Source: an uncultured Gallionellaceae bacterium (lineage in GTDB: Bacteria > Pseudomonadota > Gammaproteobacteria > Burkholderiales > Sulfuricellaceae). Taken from it: DNA of 9,542 nucleotides. Position 1 is the stretch's first letter. Each line of letters opens with the position of its first letter. The notes under the pieces were generated by a model. It was not told the origin of the DNA. It saw nothing but the letters and a program-made list of their open reading frames with translations, and ran no database searches. The stretch spans positions 1 to 9,542 of the forward strand of contig CALMWM010000042.1 of NCBI GenBank assembly GCA_937873435.1, in the 5' to 3' direction. Below, piece by piece: positions 1 to 6,538 of the stretch. A program made the position numbers and the translations under genes.

Positions 1-97
1 ACGGCGGATAGACGGGCATTTTAACGTTTTCGGCGGTTTGCGCCTCAATCTAGGATAAAATGCGCTACGAGATTAATTTTTTGAGAAAAGATAGCCC

Positions 98-280
98 ATG
101 GCAAAACCCAACTATGCGTTTGAAAAACGTCAGAAAGAATTAGCGAAAAAACAGAAAAAAGAAGAAAAACGCTTAAATAAAACCGCTTCCGACAGCCAAA
201 ATGATGCTGACCCCATGAACGGCAGCCAGCCCCAGGAAGACACGCCGCCCCCTGCCGACGCAAGCAATACCGCCGACTGA
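98..280 (+). CDS. Small Lys/Glu-rich protein of unknown function (60 aa)
   Basis: Hydrophilic 60-residue protein with no signal peptide or membrane segment, so probably cytoplasmic. The first half (residues about 8-30) is a dense run of Lys, Glu and Gln that would form a strongly basic amphipathic helix or coiled coil. The second half is acidic and Pro-rich and looks disordered. Short proteins beginning with a similar MAKPNY-F-EKRQKE pattern are, from memory, common in betaproteobacteria and have no assigned role, which is the main reason I call it real. The Shine-Dalgarno is weak (GA-rich stretch at about 82-90). A TAAAAT box at 56-61 could be a -10 element, but no good -35 sits at the right distance. 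It is the only plus-strand gene I accept and converges on the end of atpG, 49 bases away. The codons are AT-rich compared with the neighbours, largely because of the Lys and Asn content. RNA or nucleic-acid binding would be a guess from charge only. Confidence 0.75.
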   Translation: MAKPNYAFEKRQKELAKKQKKEEKRLNKTASDSQNDADPMNGSQPQEDTPPPADASNTAD

Positions 281-329
281 TCTGGCAAGGCATTACATCC
301 GGGATCGCCGGTTTCGTCGCGGCGCTTCC

Positions 330-1181
330 TCATGGCGAACACTTGGCCGCATCTGCCTCGGCGAAAGCCTGCTCGCTCGACAATATCACCTCTATTTCCT
401 CAACGATTTTCTCCTGGCGCAAGGCGTTGCGCTTGACCGCTAGACGGGCCAGCGTTTCGTCGAGGCGGTCGAGGGCGTGTTCCATGTGCGCCAGACGCTG
501 ACGGTTCTCCGCAGCCAGCGATTCGTAGAGCAATCCATAAAGCGCCGCCAGCAGATACTGATCGAGCAACTCGATGAAAAAATCGGGTGGTTCCAATTGT
601 AAACACGGCGCTTGAGCGAACTGCGGCGAGGGCGGCGGTGCCAGCGGCAACAAGCGTTTGAGCGCCGTCTCTCCCTCGCTGTCGTGCGACAAGCTATAGA
701 GGGCCGCATCTTCGCCGGCAAGCCGACCGCTCGCGCTATGCACAGCATCCATCAAGCGATTCAGCACGGCGGGTACATCCTCCGTCACGGTCGCCCCGTC
801 GAGTCTGGCGGTCACGCCGGGGTGGTGTTCCAGCTTGTCCCCCAGGCGATGGCCCAACACCACCAATTCGGGAGCGGACTCCCAGCGCGGGAGCTGGTCG
901 AGGGCGGCGAGGATGCGCTCGTTGAAATTTCCGCAAAATCCCCGTTCGGAGCCGATCAGCAACAGAATCGCCGGTTGCTTCCCATCCACGCGCTCGGCAG
1001 GGTAAAAATTCAGGAAATCGGCGGCGGCGGCCTCGATGTTCGCCAGCATCCGGCGCTGGTGCCCGATGAAACGGGTGAGCTTGCGCGTCTCCACCAGCGA
1101 CAGGCTTTTCATTGCCGTCATGATCCCGCTGATTTCCTTGAGCCGGGTAAAACGCCGGGAAATTTCGCCCTGACTGCTCAT
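330..1181 (-). CDS. atpG: N-ATPase (alternative F1Fo) subunit gamma, AtpG
   Basis: Central rotor shaft of the F1 part, coupling c-ring rotation to conformational changes in the alpha/beta hexamer. The protein has 283 residues, near the family's usual 280-300. The N-terminal helix shows the conserved gamma pattern ending in LKEISGIMTAMKSLSLVETR (compare KIT-AMKMVA-K in standard gamma). The C-terminal helix has the paired ESLAAENRQRLAHME motif followed by a long Arg/Glu-rich coil ending in VEEIEVILSS. The middle Rossmann-like part contains GSERGFCGNFN, matching the canonical S-RGLCG-N signature. A GTG start at 1214 is possible, but I chose ATG at 1181 because it forms an ATGA overlap with the atpA stop and begins exactly where gamma homology begins. 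There is no clear Shine-Dalgarno, so translation probably depends on coupling to atpA. It is the last gene of the operon, as in known N-ATPase clusters. The final ten residues are a low-complexity tail. Confidence 0.95.
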   Translation of the reverse strand: MSSQGEISRRFTRLKEISGIMTAMKSLSLVETRKLTRFIGHQRRMLANIEAAAADFLNFYPAERVDGKQPAILLLIGSERGFCGNFNERILAALDQLPRWESAPELVVLGHRLGDKLEHHPGVTARLDGATVTEDVPAVLNRLMDAVHSASGRLAGEDAALYSLSHDSEGETALKRLLPLAPPPSPQFAQAPCLQLEPPDFFIELLDQYLLAALYGLLYESLAAENRQRLAHMEHALDRLDETLARLAVKRNALRQEKIVEEIEVILSSEQAFAEADAAKCSP

Positions 1182-2641
1182 GCGGAGAGCCAGCTTTCCA
1201 GGCGAACCAGCCACTCGTCGCGACTGGCATCCAGCGCCAGCGGCTCGCGCACCACTCCATCCAGGATTTTTTGCAACACTTTGGGCAAGTCGTCCAGTGA
1301 GTAAGCGTCGAGTAGTCCCTGGTTAAAGGCGATCATCCAGGCCAGTTGGAAGAGCGCCGGCATTGGCATCAGGCGTTCCTGTTTGAGCACCTCGCGCAAT
1401 AGTCGACCACGCCGGATCTTGGCCTCGGCGCCGGCCTCCAGCCTGGTACCGAAACGAGTGAAGATTTCCAGTTCGAGAAATTGCAGGTAGTCGAGCTTCA
1501 TCTGCCCCGCCTCGGCCCGTATGCGCGGGTGCTGTGCTTTGCCGCCGATGCGCGATACCGACAACTGCACGTCCACTGCGGGCAAAACGCCCGCGGCGAA
1601 CAGGCGCCGGTCCAGGTAAATCTGGCCGTCGGTGATCGAAATCAGGTTGGTGGGAATATAGGAGGCGATCTCGCCTTCCTCGGTTTCGACTAGCGGCAGC
1701 GCAGTCAGGCTGCCGCCGCCGTGTTCCGGCGAGAGCCGGGTAGAACGTTCGAGCAGGCGCGCATGCAGGTAGAAAATGTCGCCGGGGTAGGCCTCGCGCC
1801 CTGGCGGACGGTGCATCAGCAGGGATAGTTCGCGGTAGGCGCGGGCATGGGTGGTAAGGTCGTCGTAGACGACCAGTACATCCTCGCCGCGCCGCATCCA
1901 GCCCTCGGCGATGGCGCAACCGGCGAAAGGGGCGAGATAATTCATGCCTGGCGCCGCGCTGGCTTCACCCACCACCACCGTGGTGTATTCCAACGCACCG
2001 CGCCGGCGCAACAAGTCGATCACCAACGCGATTTCGGAACGCTTCTGCCCGATCATCACGTAAACGCACTTCACCCCCTGCCCAGCCTGCGCCACCACCG
2101 TATCCAGCGCCAGCGAGGTCTTGCCGGTGCCGGAATCGCCGATAACCAGTTGGCGCTGACCGCGCCCAATGGGAATCAGCGTATCCACCACCTTGATACC
2201 GGTATAAAGCGGACGGTTGACGAAATCCCGCGCCACGATGGGCGGCGACACCCCTTCCAGCGCGCAGAAGCCGTCCACCTCGCTGGGCGGCAAGCCGTCG
2301 AGGGGCTTACCCAACGGATCCACCACGCGGCCCAGCAGCCCGTCGCCGACGCTGATTTCGAGGCGTTCGCCGGTATGGGACACCAGCGACCCGGAGGCGA
2401 CATTCGTCTCCGGGTCGAGCAGGATCACCCCCAAGCGCTCTTTTTGCAGTTCGAACACCATACCGCGGCTGCCATCCTCGAAATGCAGGATTTCTTCCGC
2501 TGCCGCCGAGGGCAGACCGTAGACCCAGGCAATCCCGTCACCCACCGCGGCGACCCGTCCCTTCTCGCCAACACGTAGCCCGAAGCGGTAATCCGCGACC
2601 CGTTGCGCCAGGCGCCCCAGCAAGCCGGCATCAGCCGCCAT
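1178..2641 (-). CDS. atpA: N-ATPase (alternative F1Fo) subunit alpha, AtpA
   Basis: Non-catalytic nucleotide-binding subunit of the F1 hexamer, 487 residues. Beta-barrel domain at residues about 20-90; P-loop GDSGTGKT at about 168-175; Walker-B-like VLVVYDDL at about 255-262; GGGSLTALP at about 308-316 and SYIPTNLISITDGQIYL at about 327-343, both diagnostic for F1 alpha. Arg364 in SVSRIGG is the arginine finger that reaches into the catalytic site of the neighbouring beta. The P-loop has Ser-Gly where standard alpha has Arg-Gln (GDRQTGKT). An upstream TTG at 2659 is open, but ATG at 2641 is preferred: it has AGGGG nine bases upstream, and homology starts there. The gene overlaps the end of atpF by 11 bases and its stop overlaps the atpG start (ATGA). 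The N-terminal segment before the barrel, where standard alpha docks delta, is short. Alpha rather than beta is clear from the PTN-ISITDGQI and SRIGG motifs. Confidence 0.96.
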   Translation of the reverse strand: MAADAGLLGRLAQRVADYRFGLRVGEKGRVAAVGDGIAWVYGLPSAAAEEILHFEDGSRGMVFELQKERLGVILLDPETNVASGSLVSHTGERLEISVGDGLLGRVVDPLGKPLDGLPPSEVDGFCALEGVSPPIVARDFVNRPLYTGIKVVDTLIPIGRGQRQLVIGDSGTGKTSLALDTVVAQAGQGVKCVYVMIGQKRSEIALVIDLLRRRGALEYTTVVVGEASAAPGMNYLAPFAGCAIAEGWMRRGEDVLVVYDDLTTHARAYRELSLLMHRPPGREAYPGDIFYLHARLLERSTRLSPEHGGGSLTALPLVETEEGEIASYIPTNLISITDGQIYLDRRLFAAGVLPAVDVQLSVSRIGGKAQHPRIRAEAGQMKLDYLQFLELEIFTRFGTRLEAGAEAKIRRGRLLREVLKQERLMPMPALFQLAWMIAFNQGLLDAYSLDDLPKVLQKILDGVVREPLALDASRDEWLVRLESWLSA

Positions 2642-3380
2642 GCTCGAACGCCCCTGCAAAAAAGCCCAGCTCGTCGCGCAAATTGGCCATCAGCACCCAC
2701 GAACCGGCGATGATGCTGACACCAGACTTGAGCGTGGCATCTTCGGCGAATTCCGGCACCAGCGGGCGTCCCGCAAGCTGGCCGATCGCCTGGGTAAAGG
2801 CGGCGCGGCGCGCGGCGTCGAGCGGAAAGGCGCTGACCACGCTGACGCTCACCCCCGGCTCCTGTAGAGCCATATGCAGTGCCTCCAGACGATCCGGCGT
2901 TTGGGCGGCGAGTTCGCTCAAGGCAAGATCGGCAAGTTTCGCATCCAACTCGGGACCGGCCAGACGTTCCAGCAGGCGCGTGGCGAAACTGGCGGCGCTG
3001 CCCAAGGCCTGCCGTTCCAGGGAAAGCGCCAGTTCGCCACGCTGGCGCGCTTCCACCGCCTCGCGCCGCCCGTGCTCTTCGTCGATCTTCTCATCCAGCG
3101 CAGCCAGGCGCCGCGCGCGTTCGCCAGAGATTTCCTGATCCAACGCGGACTTGGCCGCTGCGCGATCCTTGTCCACATTCTCCAGACGCGCCAGATAGTC
3201 GCTTTTCATTGCTTCCGCCTCGCGCCGCACCGCCTCGGCATCGGCAATGGTCTTCGCCGCCTCGGTCTGGCGCGCCTCGATTACCGCCAGCACCGGACGG
3301 TAAAAAAAGCGCTTCAACAGCCACACCAGCACCAGGAAGTTGAGCACTTCCAGGAGAGAGGTCATCCAGTCGAATTCCAT
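2631..3380 (-). CDS. atpF: N-ATPase subunit b with C-terminal delta-like domain, AtpF
   Basis: Peripheral stalk (stator) subunit, 249 residues, compared with about 156-170 for standard bacterial b. One membrane helix (residues about 9-27) is followed by the b signature LLKRFFYRPVL at the membrane exit. A long charged Ala/Glu/Arg-rich helix (about 33-140) forms the stalk. The last quarter (about 176-245), with SVSVVSAFPLDAARRAAF, an acidic/hydrophobic strand, GVSIIAGSWVLMANLRDEL and a terminal helix, resembles the C-terminal half of delta/OSCP (pattern V-SA-PL-, then GG--I--GD-V-D-S---RL). Since the operon has no delta gene, this domain probably holds the stalk to the top of F1. The alternate-type b family is known to be this long; assigning the end to delta is my reading of the sequence pattern. 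ATG at 3380 lies seven bases after the atpE stop, with a weak GAAG Shine-Dalgarno. Its end overlaps the atpA start. Confidence 0.94.
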   Translation of the reverse strand: MEFDWMTSLLEVLNFLVLVWLLKRFFYRPVLAVIEARQTEAAKTIADAEAVRREAEAMKSDYLARLENVDKDRAAAKSALDQEISGERARRLAALDEKIDEEHGRREAVEARQRGELALSLERQALGSAASFATRLLERLAGPELDAKLADLALSELAAQTPDRLEALHMALQEPGVSVSVVSAFPLDAARRAAFTQAIGQLAGRPLVPEFAEDATLKSGVSIIAGSWVLMANLRDELGFFAGAFEHGG

Positions 3381-3387
3381 GGCGTAT

Positions 3388-3654
3388 CTACTTCAACAGG
3401 TATTCGAGCAAGGGGTTGCGGAACAGCACGATCAGCACGATCACCAGCACGTAAATCGCCAGCGACTCGATCATCGCCAGGCCGATAAACAGTGTACGGG
3501 TAATCGCCTTTTCGGCCTCGGGCTGTCGCGCCAGCGCATCCAGCGCCTGGGAGATCGCGCGCCCCATCGCGAGCGCCGGGAAGATCACCCCGACGGCGAT
3601 CGCGGCCAATGCGCCGCCAGTGGAAAGCAGGGTAAACCAAGTGATTTTGTCCAT
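3388..3654 (-). CDS. atpE: N-ATPase rotor ring subunit c, AtpE
   Basis: Proteolipid that oligomerises into the ion-carrying membrane rotor; 88 residues forming a helical hairpin. Helix 1 is about residues 5-40, the polar loop carries ARQPEAEKAITR (42-53), and helix 2 is about 54-82. Glu63 in GLAMIESLAIYVLV is the ion-binding carboxylate, followed by Ser64 and Tyr68, which match the Glu65-Ser66/Tyr70 set of the Na+ rotor of Ilyobacter tartaricus. Aligning on the RQP loop places Met30 where Na+ rotors have Gln32 and known N-type rotors have Glu, so half of the Na+ ligand set is missing. FPALAMGRA replaces the Gly-rich GxGxG stretch of helix 1, as in N-type c subunits, which are reported to form large rings. 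The ATG directly follows the atpB stop (TAAATG, zero gap). It has the best Shine-Dalgarno in the operon, AAGGAG at about 3660-3665, fitting the need for many copies per complex. Confidence 0.96.
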   Translation of the reverse strand: MDKITWFTLLSTGGALAAIAVGVIFPALAMGRAISQALDALARQPEAEKAITRTLFIGLAMIESLAIYVLVIVLIVLFRNPLLEYLLK

Positions 3655-4338
3655 TTATCGCTCCTTGGAAAGTTCATGGGATTGCAAAGCCCCGGCTACG
3701 TAAACCAGCGCCAGCGTACCGAAAATGTATGCCTGCACCAGCGCCTCGACGATGTGCAGCATCAGCAGCGGCACCGGTGCGAGAAAGCCGGCTACCAGCA
3801 GCACCAGCAGCGCCGCCATTTCCAGGCTCATCATGTTGCCAAACAGGCGCACCGCCAGTGCCAGGGTGCGGGTCACTTCGCCCAGCAGGTGAAACGGCAA
3901 GAGGATCGGGTTGGGGTCGAGATAATGGCGCAGGTAGGTTCGTAAGCCGTCGATGCGGATACCGAACCAGTGCACCGAAGCGAACACCAGCATGGCCAGC
4001 GCCACGGTCAACGACAGGTCGCCGGTGGGCGAGCGCAAGCCCGGCACCAGGCCCGCCAGATTCGCCGTGGCAATGAACAGCCACAGGGTGCCGATGAACG
4101 GCAGCAAGCGGATGGCATGACCGGGCGCGGCGTCCTCGATTGCCGCTTGCAGCGCGAGCACGGTACCTTCCAGCGCCGTTTGCAAACGCGAAGGCTTCTC
4201 CACGCTTAGTTTGCGCGTGCCTATCCAAGCCAGCGTCGTCAGTCCAGCCATCAGCAGCCAGGTGGTAAGCACCGTGGTGCCGATATGTAGCGGCCCAAGG
4301 TTGAAGACCAACAGTTGGAGAAATTCCTGTTTGCCCAT
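3655..4338 (-). CDS. atpB: N-ATPase subunit a, AtpB
   Basis: Membrane stator subunit that supplies the two half-channels for the coupling ion; 227 residues with about five to six hydrophobic helices. The essential arginine is Arg164 in LALAVRLFGNMMS, equivalent to Arg210 of Escherichia coli in the signature LxxRLFGNM. Asn93 in TANLAGLVPG, the PTGDLS loop (104-109) before a membrane helix, and VEALVQAYIFGTLALVYV near the C-terminus are further a-subunit landmarks. At 227 residues it is shorter than E. coli AtpB (271) but normal for N-type a subunits. The gene starts one base after the atpQ stop, with GGAAG upstream, and ends directly against the atpE ATG. In described N-ATPase operons atpR precedes atpB; here it does not. 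Confidence 0.96.
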   Translation of the reverse strand: MGKQEFLQLLVFNLGPLHIGTTVLTTWLLMAGLTTLAWIGTRKLSVEKPSRLQTALEGTVLALQAAIEDAAPGHAIRLLPFIGTLWLFIATANLAGLVPGLRSPTGDLSLTVALAMLVFASVHWFGIRIDGLRTYLRHYLDPNPILLPFHLLGEVTRTLALAVRLFGNMMSLEMAALLVLLVAGFLAPVPLLMLHIVEALVQAYIFGTLALVYVAGALQSHELSKER

Positions 4339-4339
4339 T

Positions 4340-4612
4340 TCAGTGCTTCCGAATATACAGATAGACGTTCATGCCGCCGATCATCAGCCCCGTCACCAGC
4401 AGGCTCACGGTCCAGCGGTAGGAATAACCCGCTAGCTGGCTGTCGATCCAGTGGCCGAGATAGGCGCCCCCCACCACCGGCAGAACGAACAAAAGCGCCA
4501 GGGTGCCGAGAAATACCGTCTGGGCGAGCAAGGTGGGCCGGTCCTTCTCCGCCTGCGCCATGCGCCGCGCCTGTTTCTCGATGTTTTGCCGCAAGCGTTC
4601 GCCGTTTTCCAT
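4340..4612 (-). CDS. atpQ: N-ATPase membrane accessory subunit AtpQ (AtpI-like)
   Basis: Small inner-membrane protein of 90 residues. A charged cytoplasmic N-terminus (about 1-27, rich in Arg, Lys, Gln and Glu) is followed by two membrane helices (about 28-53 and 64-84) joined by the polar loop HWIDSQLAGYSYRW, and it ends in YLYIRKH. This is the layout of the AtpQ/AtpI family encoded in front of the membrane subunits of N-ATPase operons. By analogy with AtpI it is thought to help assemble the c ring or pass divalent cations; the exact role is not settled. Two starts are possible. GTG at 4615 would give a GTGA overlap with atpC. ATG at 4612 gives a TGATG junction and is chosen here because ATG is the better codon, with GAGAG just upstream. 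Only this one accessory gene lies before atpB. Confidence 0.88.
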   Translation of the reverse strand: MENGERLRQNIEKQARRMAQAEKDRPTLLAQTVFLGTLALLFVLPVVGGAYLGHWIDSQLAGYSYRWTVSLLVTGLMIGGMNVYLYIRKH

Positions 4613-5007
4613 CACTCTCGCCCCAGTTGCGCCAAGCGCTTGAGCATCTCGGCCTCCAATCGATGCAGCTTGCGCCGGGTCTGCTCCAGTTCCTGCTCCT
4701 CTTCCAGCAATTCGCGGGTCAGCGAGCGTGCGATGCGCTCCACGTCGGCATCGCGCAGATAGCGGCGGGTGGAGATGCGCAATTCGTTATCGATAAAATA
4801 CAGCAGCCCGCCGGGGAAACCCAGGTATTCGCGGCTGCCGTCCGCCATCTGCAAACGCGCCAAACCGAAAGTCAGCGCGGTCATGAAACGCTCGTGGCGC
4901 GCCAGCAAGCCGAAACTGCCGCTGCCGTCCTCGCCGGTGAAGCTCGCCACTTCTGCGATCTGCTCGTAGCGGTCGGCGGCGAAAAGATGCACGGTGAAGG
5001 TGTTCAT
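4612..5007 (-). CDS. atpC: N-ATPase (alternative F1Fo) subunit epsilon, AtpC
   Basis: F1 epsilon, part of the central stalk, binding gamma and the c ring and able to inhibit ATP hydrolysis; 131 residues. The N-terminal beta-sandwich (about 1-85) includes FGLLARHERFMTAL, the equivalent of GI-P-H---L in standard epsilon, and GGLLYFIDNELRISTRRYLR. The C-terminal part (about 86-131) is a charged helical hairpin rich in Glu and Leu, including RELLEEEQELEQTRRKLHR. A longer frame could start at 5088, but its extra N-terminal 27 residues lie wholly inside atpD. ATG at 5007 overlaps the atpD stop as ATGA and begins the typical epsilon strand MNTFTVHLF. The stop overlaps the atpQ start region. Epsilon second in the operon, straight after beta, is characteristic of N-ATPase gene order. 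Confidence 0.94.
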   Translation of the reverse strand: MNTFTVHLFAADRYEQIAEVASFTGEDGSGSFGLLARHERFMTALTFGLARLQMADGSREYLGFPGGLLYFIDNELRISTRRYLRDADVERIARSLTRELLEEEQELEQTRRKLHRLEAEMLKRLAQLGRE

Positions 5008-6410
5008 GACGCATCCCCCATCGCGCCGCGCATGTAGCAGCGCTCTTCTGGCAAGTCGTCGTATTCGCCGCGCAGGAACGCTTCGCAATCCGTCAGGGTC
5101 TGGGCGAGCGGCACCGACACGCCGCCACCGGCATTCTGCGTGGTCATGGCATGGAACGGCTGGGTCAGGTAGCGCTGCAAGCGGCGTGCACGCTGCACCA
5201 CCAGGCGATCCGCCTCGGACAGTTCCTCGATGCCGAGCATGGTGATGATGTCCTCCAGTTCGCGATAGCGCGCCAGGTGCTCGCGCACATCGTGGGCCAC
5301 GTTGTAATGACGGTCGCCGAGAAAATGCCGCTCCATCAGGTTGCTGCCCGAGGCCAAGGGATCCACCGCCGGGTAGAAACCTTTGGCCGCCTGGCTGCGC
5401 GAGAGGATCACCCGCGTGTCGAGATGGGCCAGGATGGCGCCGACGGCGGGATCGGTCATGTCGTCGGCAGGCACATAGACCGCCTGCACCGAGGTGATGT
5501 TGCCAAGCCTGCTGGAGACGATGCGGTCTTCCAGTTCAGCCACTTCCGACGGCAGGGTCGGCTGGTAGCCAACGGTGGCGGGCATCCGTCCCAGCAGCCC
5601 CGAGACTTCGGAACCGGCCTGGACGAAGCGGAACACGTTGTCCATCAGGAACAGCACCTCCTTGCCGAGGGTATCGCGCAGGTATTCGGCATAAGTGAGC
5701 GCGGCCAGCCCGACGCGGAAGCGCACCCCCGGCGATTCGTCCATCTGGCCGAACACCAGCACGGCGTTGGCCAGCGCGCCGTTGCCGGCCATCTCATGCC
5801 ACAGCTCGTGCCCTTCGCGGATACGCTCGCCCACCCCGGCGAACACCGACACTCCGCCGTGCAGCGACGCCACCGCCTGCATGAACTCCATGATCAGCAC
5901 CGTCTTGCCCACCCCGGCGCCGCCGAACAGCCCGGTCTTGCCGCTACGGATGAAGGGGCACAGCAGGTCGATGACCTTGATCCCGGTTTCCAGGATACTG
6001 CTCGAAGGCAGGGTGTCTGCCAACAGCGGTGGCGGCGAGTGCAGATGGCGAAACTCCAGCGATTCCAGCGGCGCTCCACCGTCCAGCGGCTGGCCGAATA
6101 CATCCAGCAGCCGGCCCAGGCATTCGACACTCACCGGCACCTGCAACGGCGCGCCGCTATCGAACACCGGCGTACCGCGCCGCAGCCCCGCGGTGCGATG
6201 CAACGCAATCGCGCGCACCTGATGCGCGTCGAGATGGTGCAGCACTTCCAGTACCGCGCTGCCGCCGTCGATAGCCACTTCGAGCGCCCGATGCAACGGC
6301 GGCAGGGTTTCACACACGATGTCCACCACCGGCCCGTGCACCTCGGCCACATGACCGATGGGGGATGCGGATGCCGTGGCGTCCGGGTGGCTATCCGGCA
6401 CGGCGATCAT
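5004..6410 (-). CDS. atpD: N-ATPase (alternative F1Fo) subunit beta, AtpD
   Basis: Catalytic subunit of F1, hydrolysing or making ATP in exchange with ion flow; 468 residues, the family length. P-loop GGAGVGKT at 163-170; catalytic Glu195 in GVGERIREG; Walker B VLFLMD at 252-257 in front of NVFRFVQAGSEVSGLLGRMP; GYQPTLPSEVAELEDRI just after it; EELSEAD in the C-terminal domain is the DELSEED lever. All residues needed for catalysis that I can identify are present. The N-terminus carries about 17 residues before the barrel strand IGHVAEVHGPVVDI. ATG at 6410 has AAAGGAAAA about seven bases upstream, so this is the first gene with its own good ribosome site and the start of the operon. Beta first is typical of N-ATPase and opposite to standard operons, where alpha precedes beta. 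Its stop overlaps atpC by four bases. Confidence 0.97.
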   Translation of the reverse strand: MIAVPDSHPDATASASPIGHVAEVHGPVVDIVCETLPPLHRALEVAIDGGSAVLEVLHHLDAHQVRAIALHRTAGLRRGTPVFDSGAPLQVPVSVECLGRLLDVFGQPLDGGAPLESLEFRHLHSPPPLLADTLPSSSILETGIKVIDLLCPFIRSGKTGLFGGAGVGKTVLIMEFMQAVASLHGGVSVFAGVGERIREGHELWHEMAGNGALANAVLVFGQMDESPGVRFRVGLAALTYAEYLRDTLGKEVLFLMDNVFRFVQAGSEVSGLLGRMPATVGYQPTLPSEVAELEDRIVSSRLGNITSVQAVYVPADDMTDPAVGAILAHLDTRVILSRSQAAKGFYPAVDPLASGSNLMERHFLGDRHYNVAHDVREHLARYRELEDIITMLGIEELSEADRLVVQRARRLQRYLTQPFHAMTTQNAGGGVSVPLAQTLTDCEAFLRGEYDDLPEERCYMRGAMGDAS

Positions 6411-6434
6411 TTGATTTTCCTTTCAGCAACGCCG

Positions 6435-6454
6435 CCTGTCCTAGTATGGACAAG
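6435..6454 (-). promoter_or_regulatory. Stem-loop in the atpD leader
   Basis: A seven-base-pair stem (one G-U pair) with a six-base loop: CTTGTCC-ATACTA-GGACAGG read on the minus strand. It lies about 25 bases upstream of the atpD start, just before the Shine-Dalgarno. No T-run follows, so it is unlikely to be a terminator. It could be a protein site or an RNA leader element; the function is inferred from position only. Confidence 0.35.
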
Positions 6455-6483
6455 AGCTATCGCTATATTTGACTTGCCGTCAA
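6455..6483 (-). promoter_or_regulatory. Candidate promoter of the N-ATPase operon
   Basis: On the minus strand TTGACG (6483-6478) is a good -35 box. At 17-18 bases spacing the -10 position reads ATAGCT/TAGCTC, a poor match to TATAAT. The -35 lies inside the inverted repeat TTGAC-N5-GTCAA (6469-6483), which could be an operator. The gap 6411-6538 holds no gene and must contain the operon promoter if the operon is not read through from 6539-6850. Confidence 0.35.
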
Positions 6484-6538
6484 TACCGCTCAACGCCTAA
6501 ATGCGACTGCTAGCGCTGCCGGGTACGCCGCCCACGAA

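Noticed and set aside
1..19. Possible start of a divergent minus-strand gene (ATG at 19, reading MPVYPP)
   Set aside because: Only six codons are visible, there is no clear ribosome site, and no family can be recognised.
281..329. Bidirectional terminator between the small plus-strand gene and atpG
   Set aside because: Only a five-pair stem (306-310 with 320-324) and no T-run; too weak to call.
612..1304. Open frame of 230 codons on the plus strand, antisense to atpG and the end of atpA
   Set aside because: Composition typical of a shadow frame, with no family features; atpG and atpA are clear.
5151..6500. Open frame of 449 codons on the plus strand, antisense to atpD
   Set aside because: Its translation is His/Gln/Arg-rich with no recognisable domain, as expected from the complement of a GC-rich gene. 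atpD on the other strand has full family motifs.
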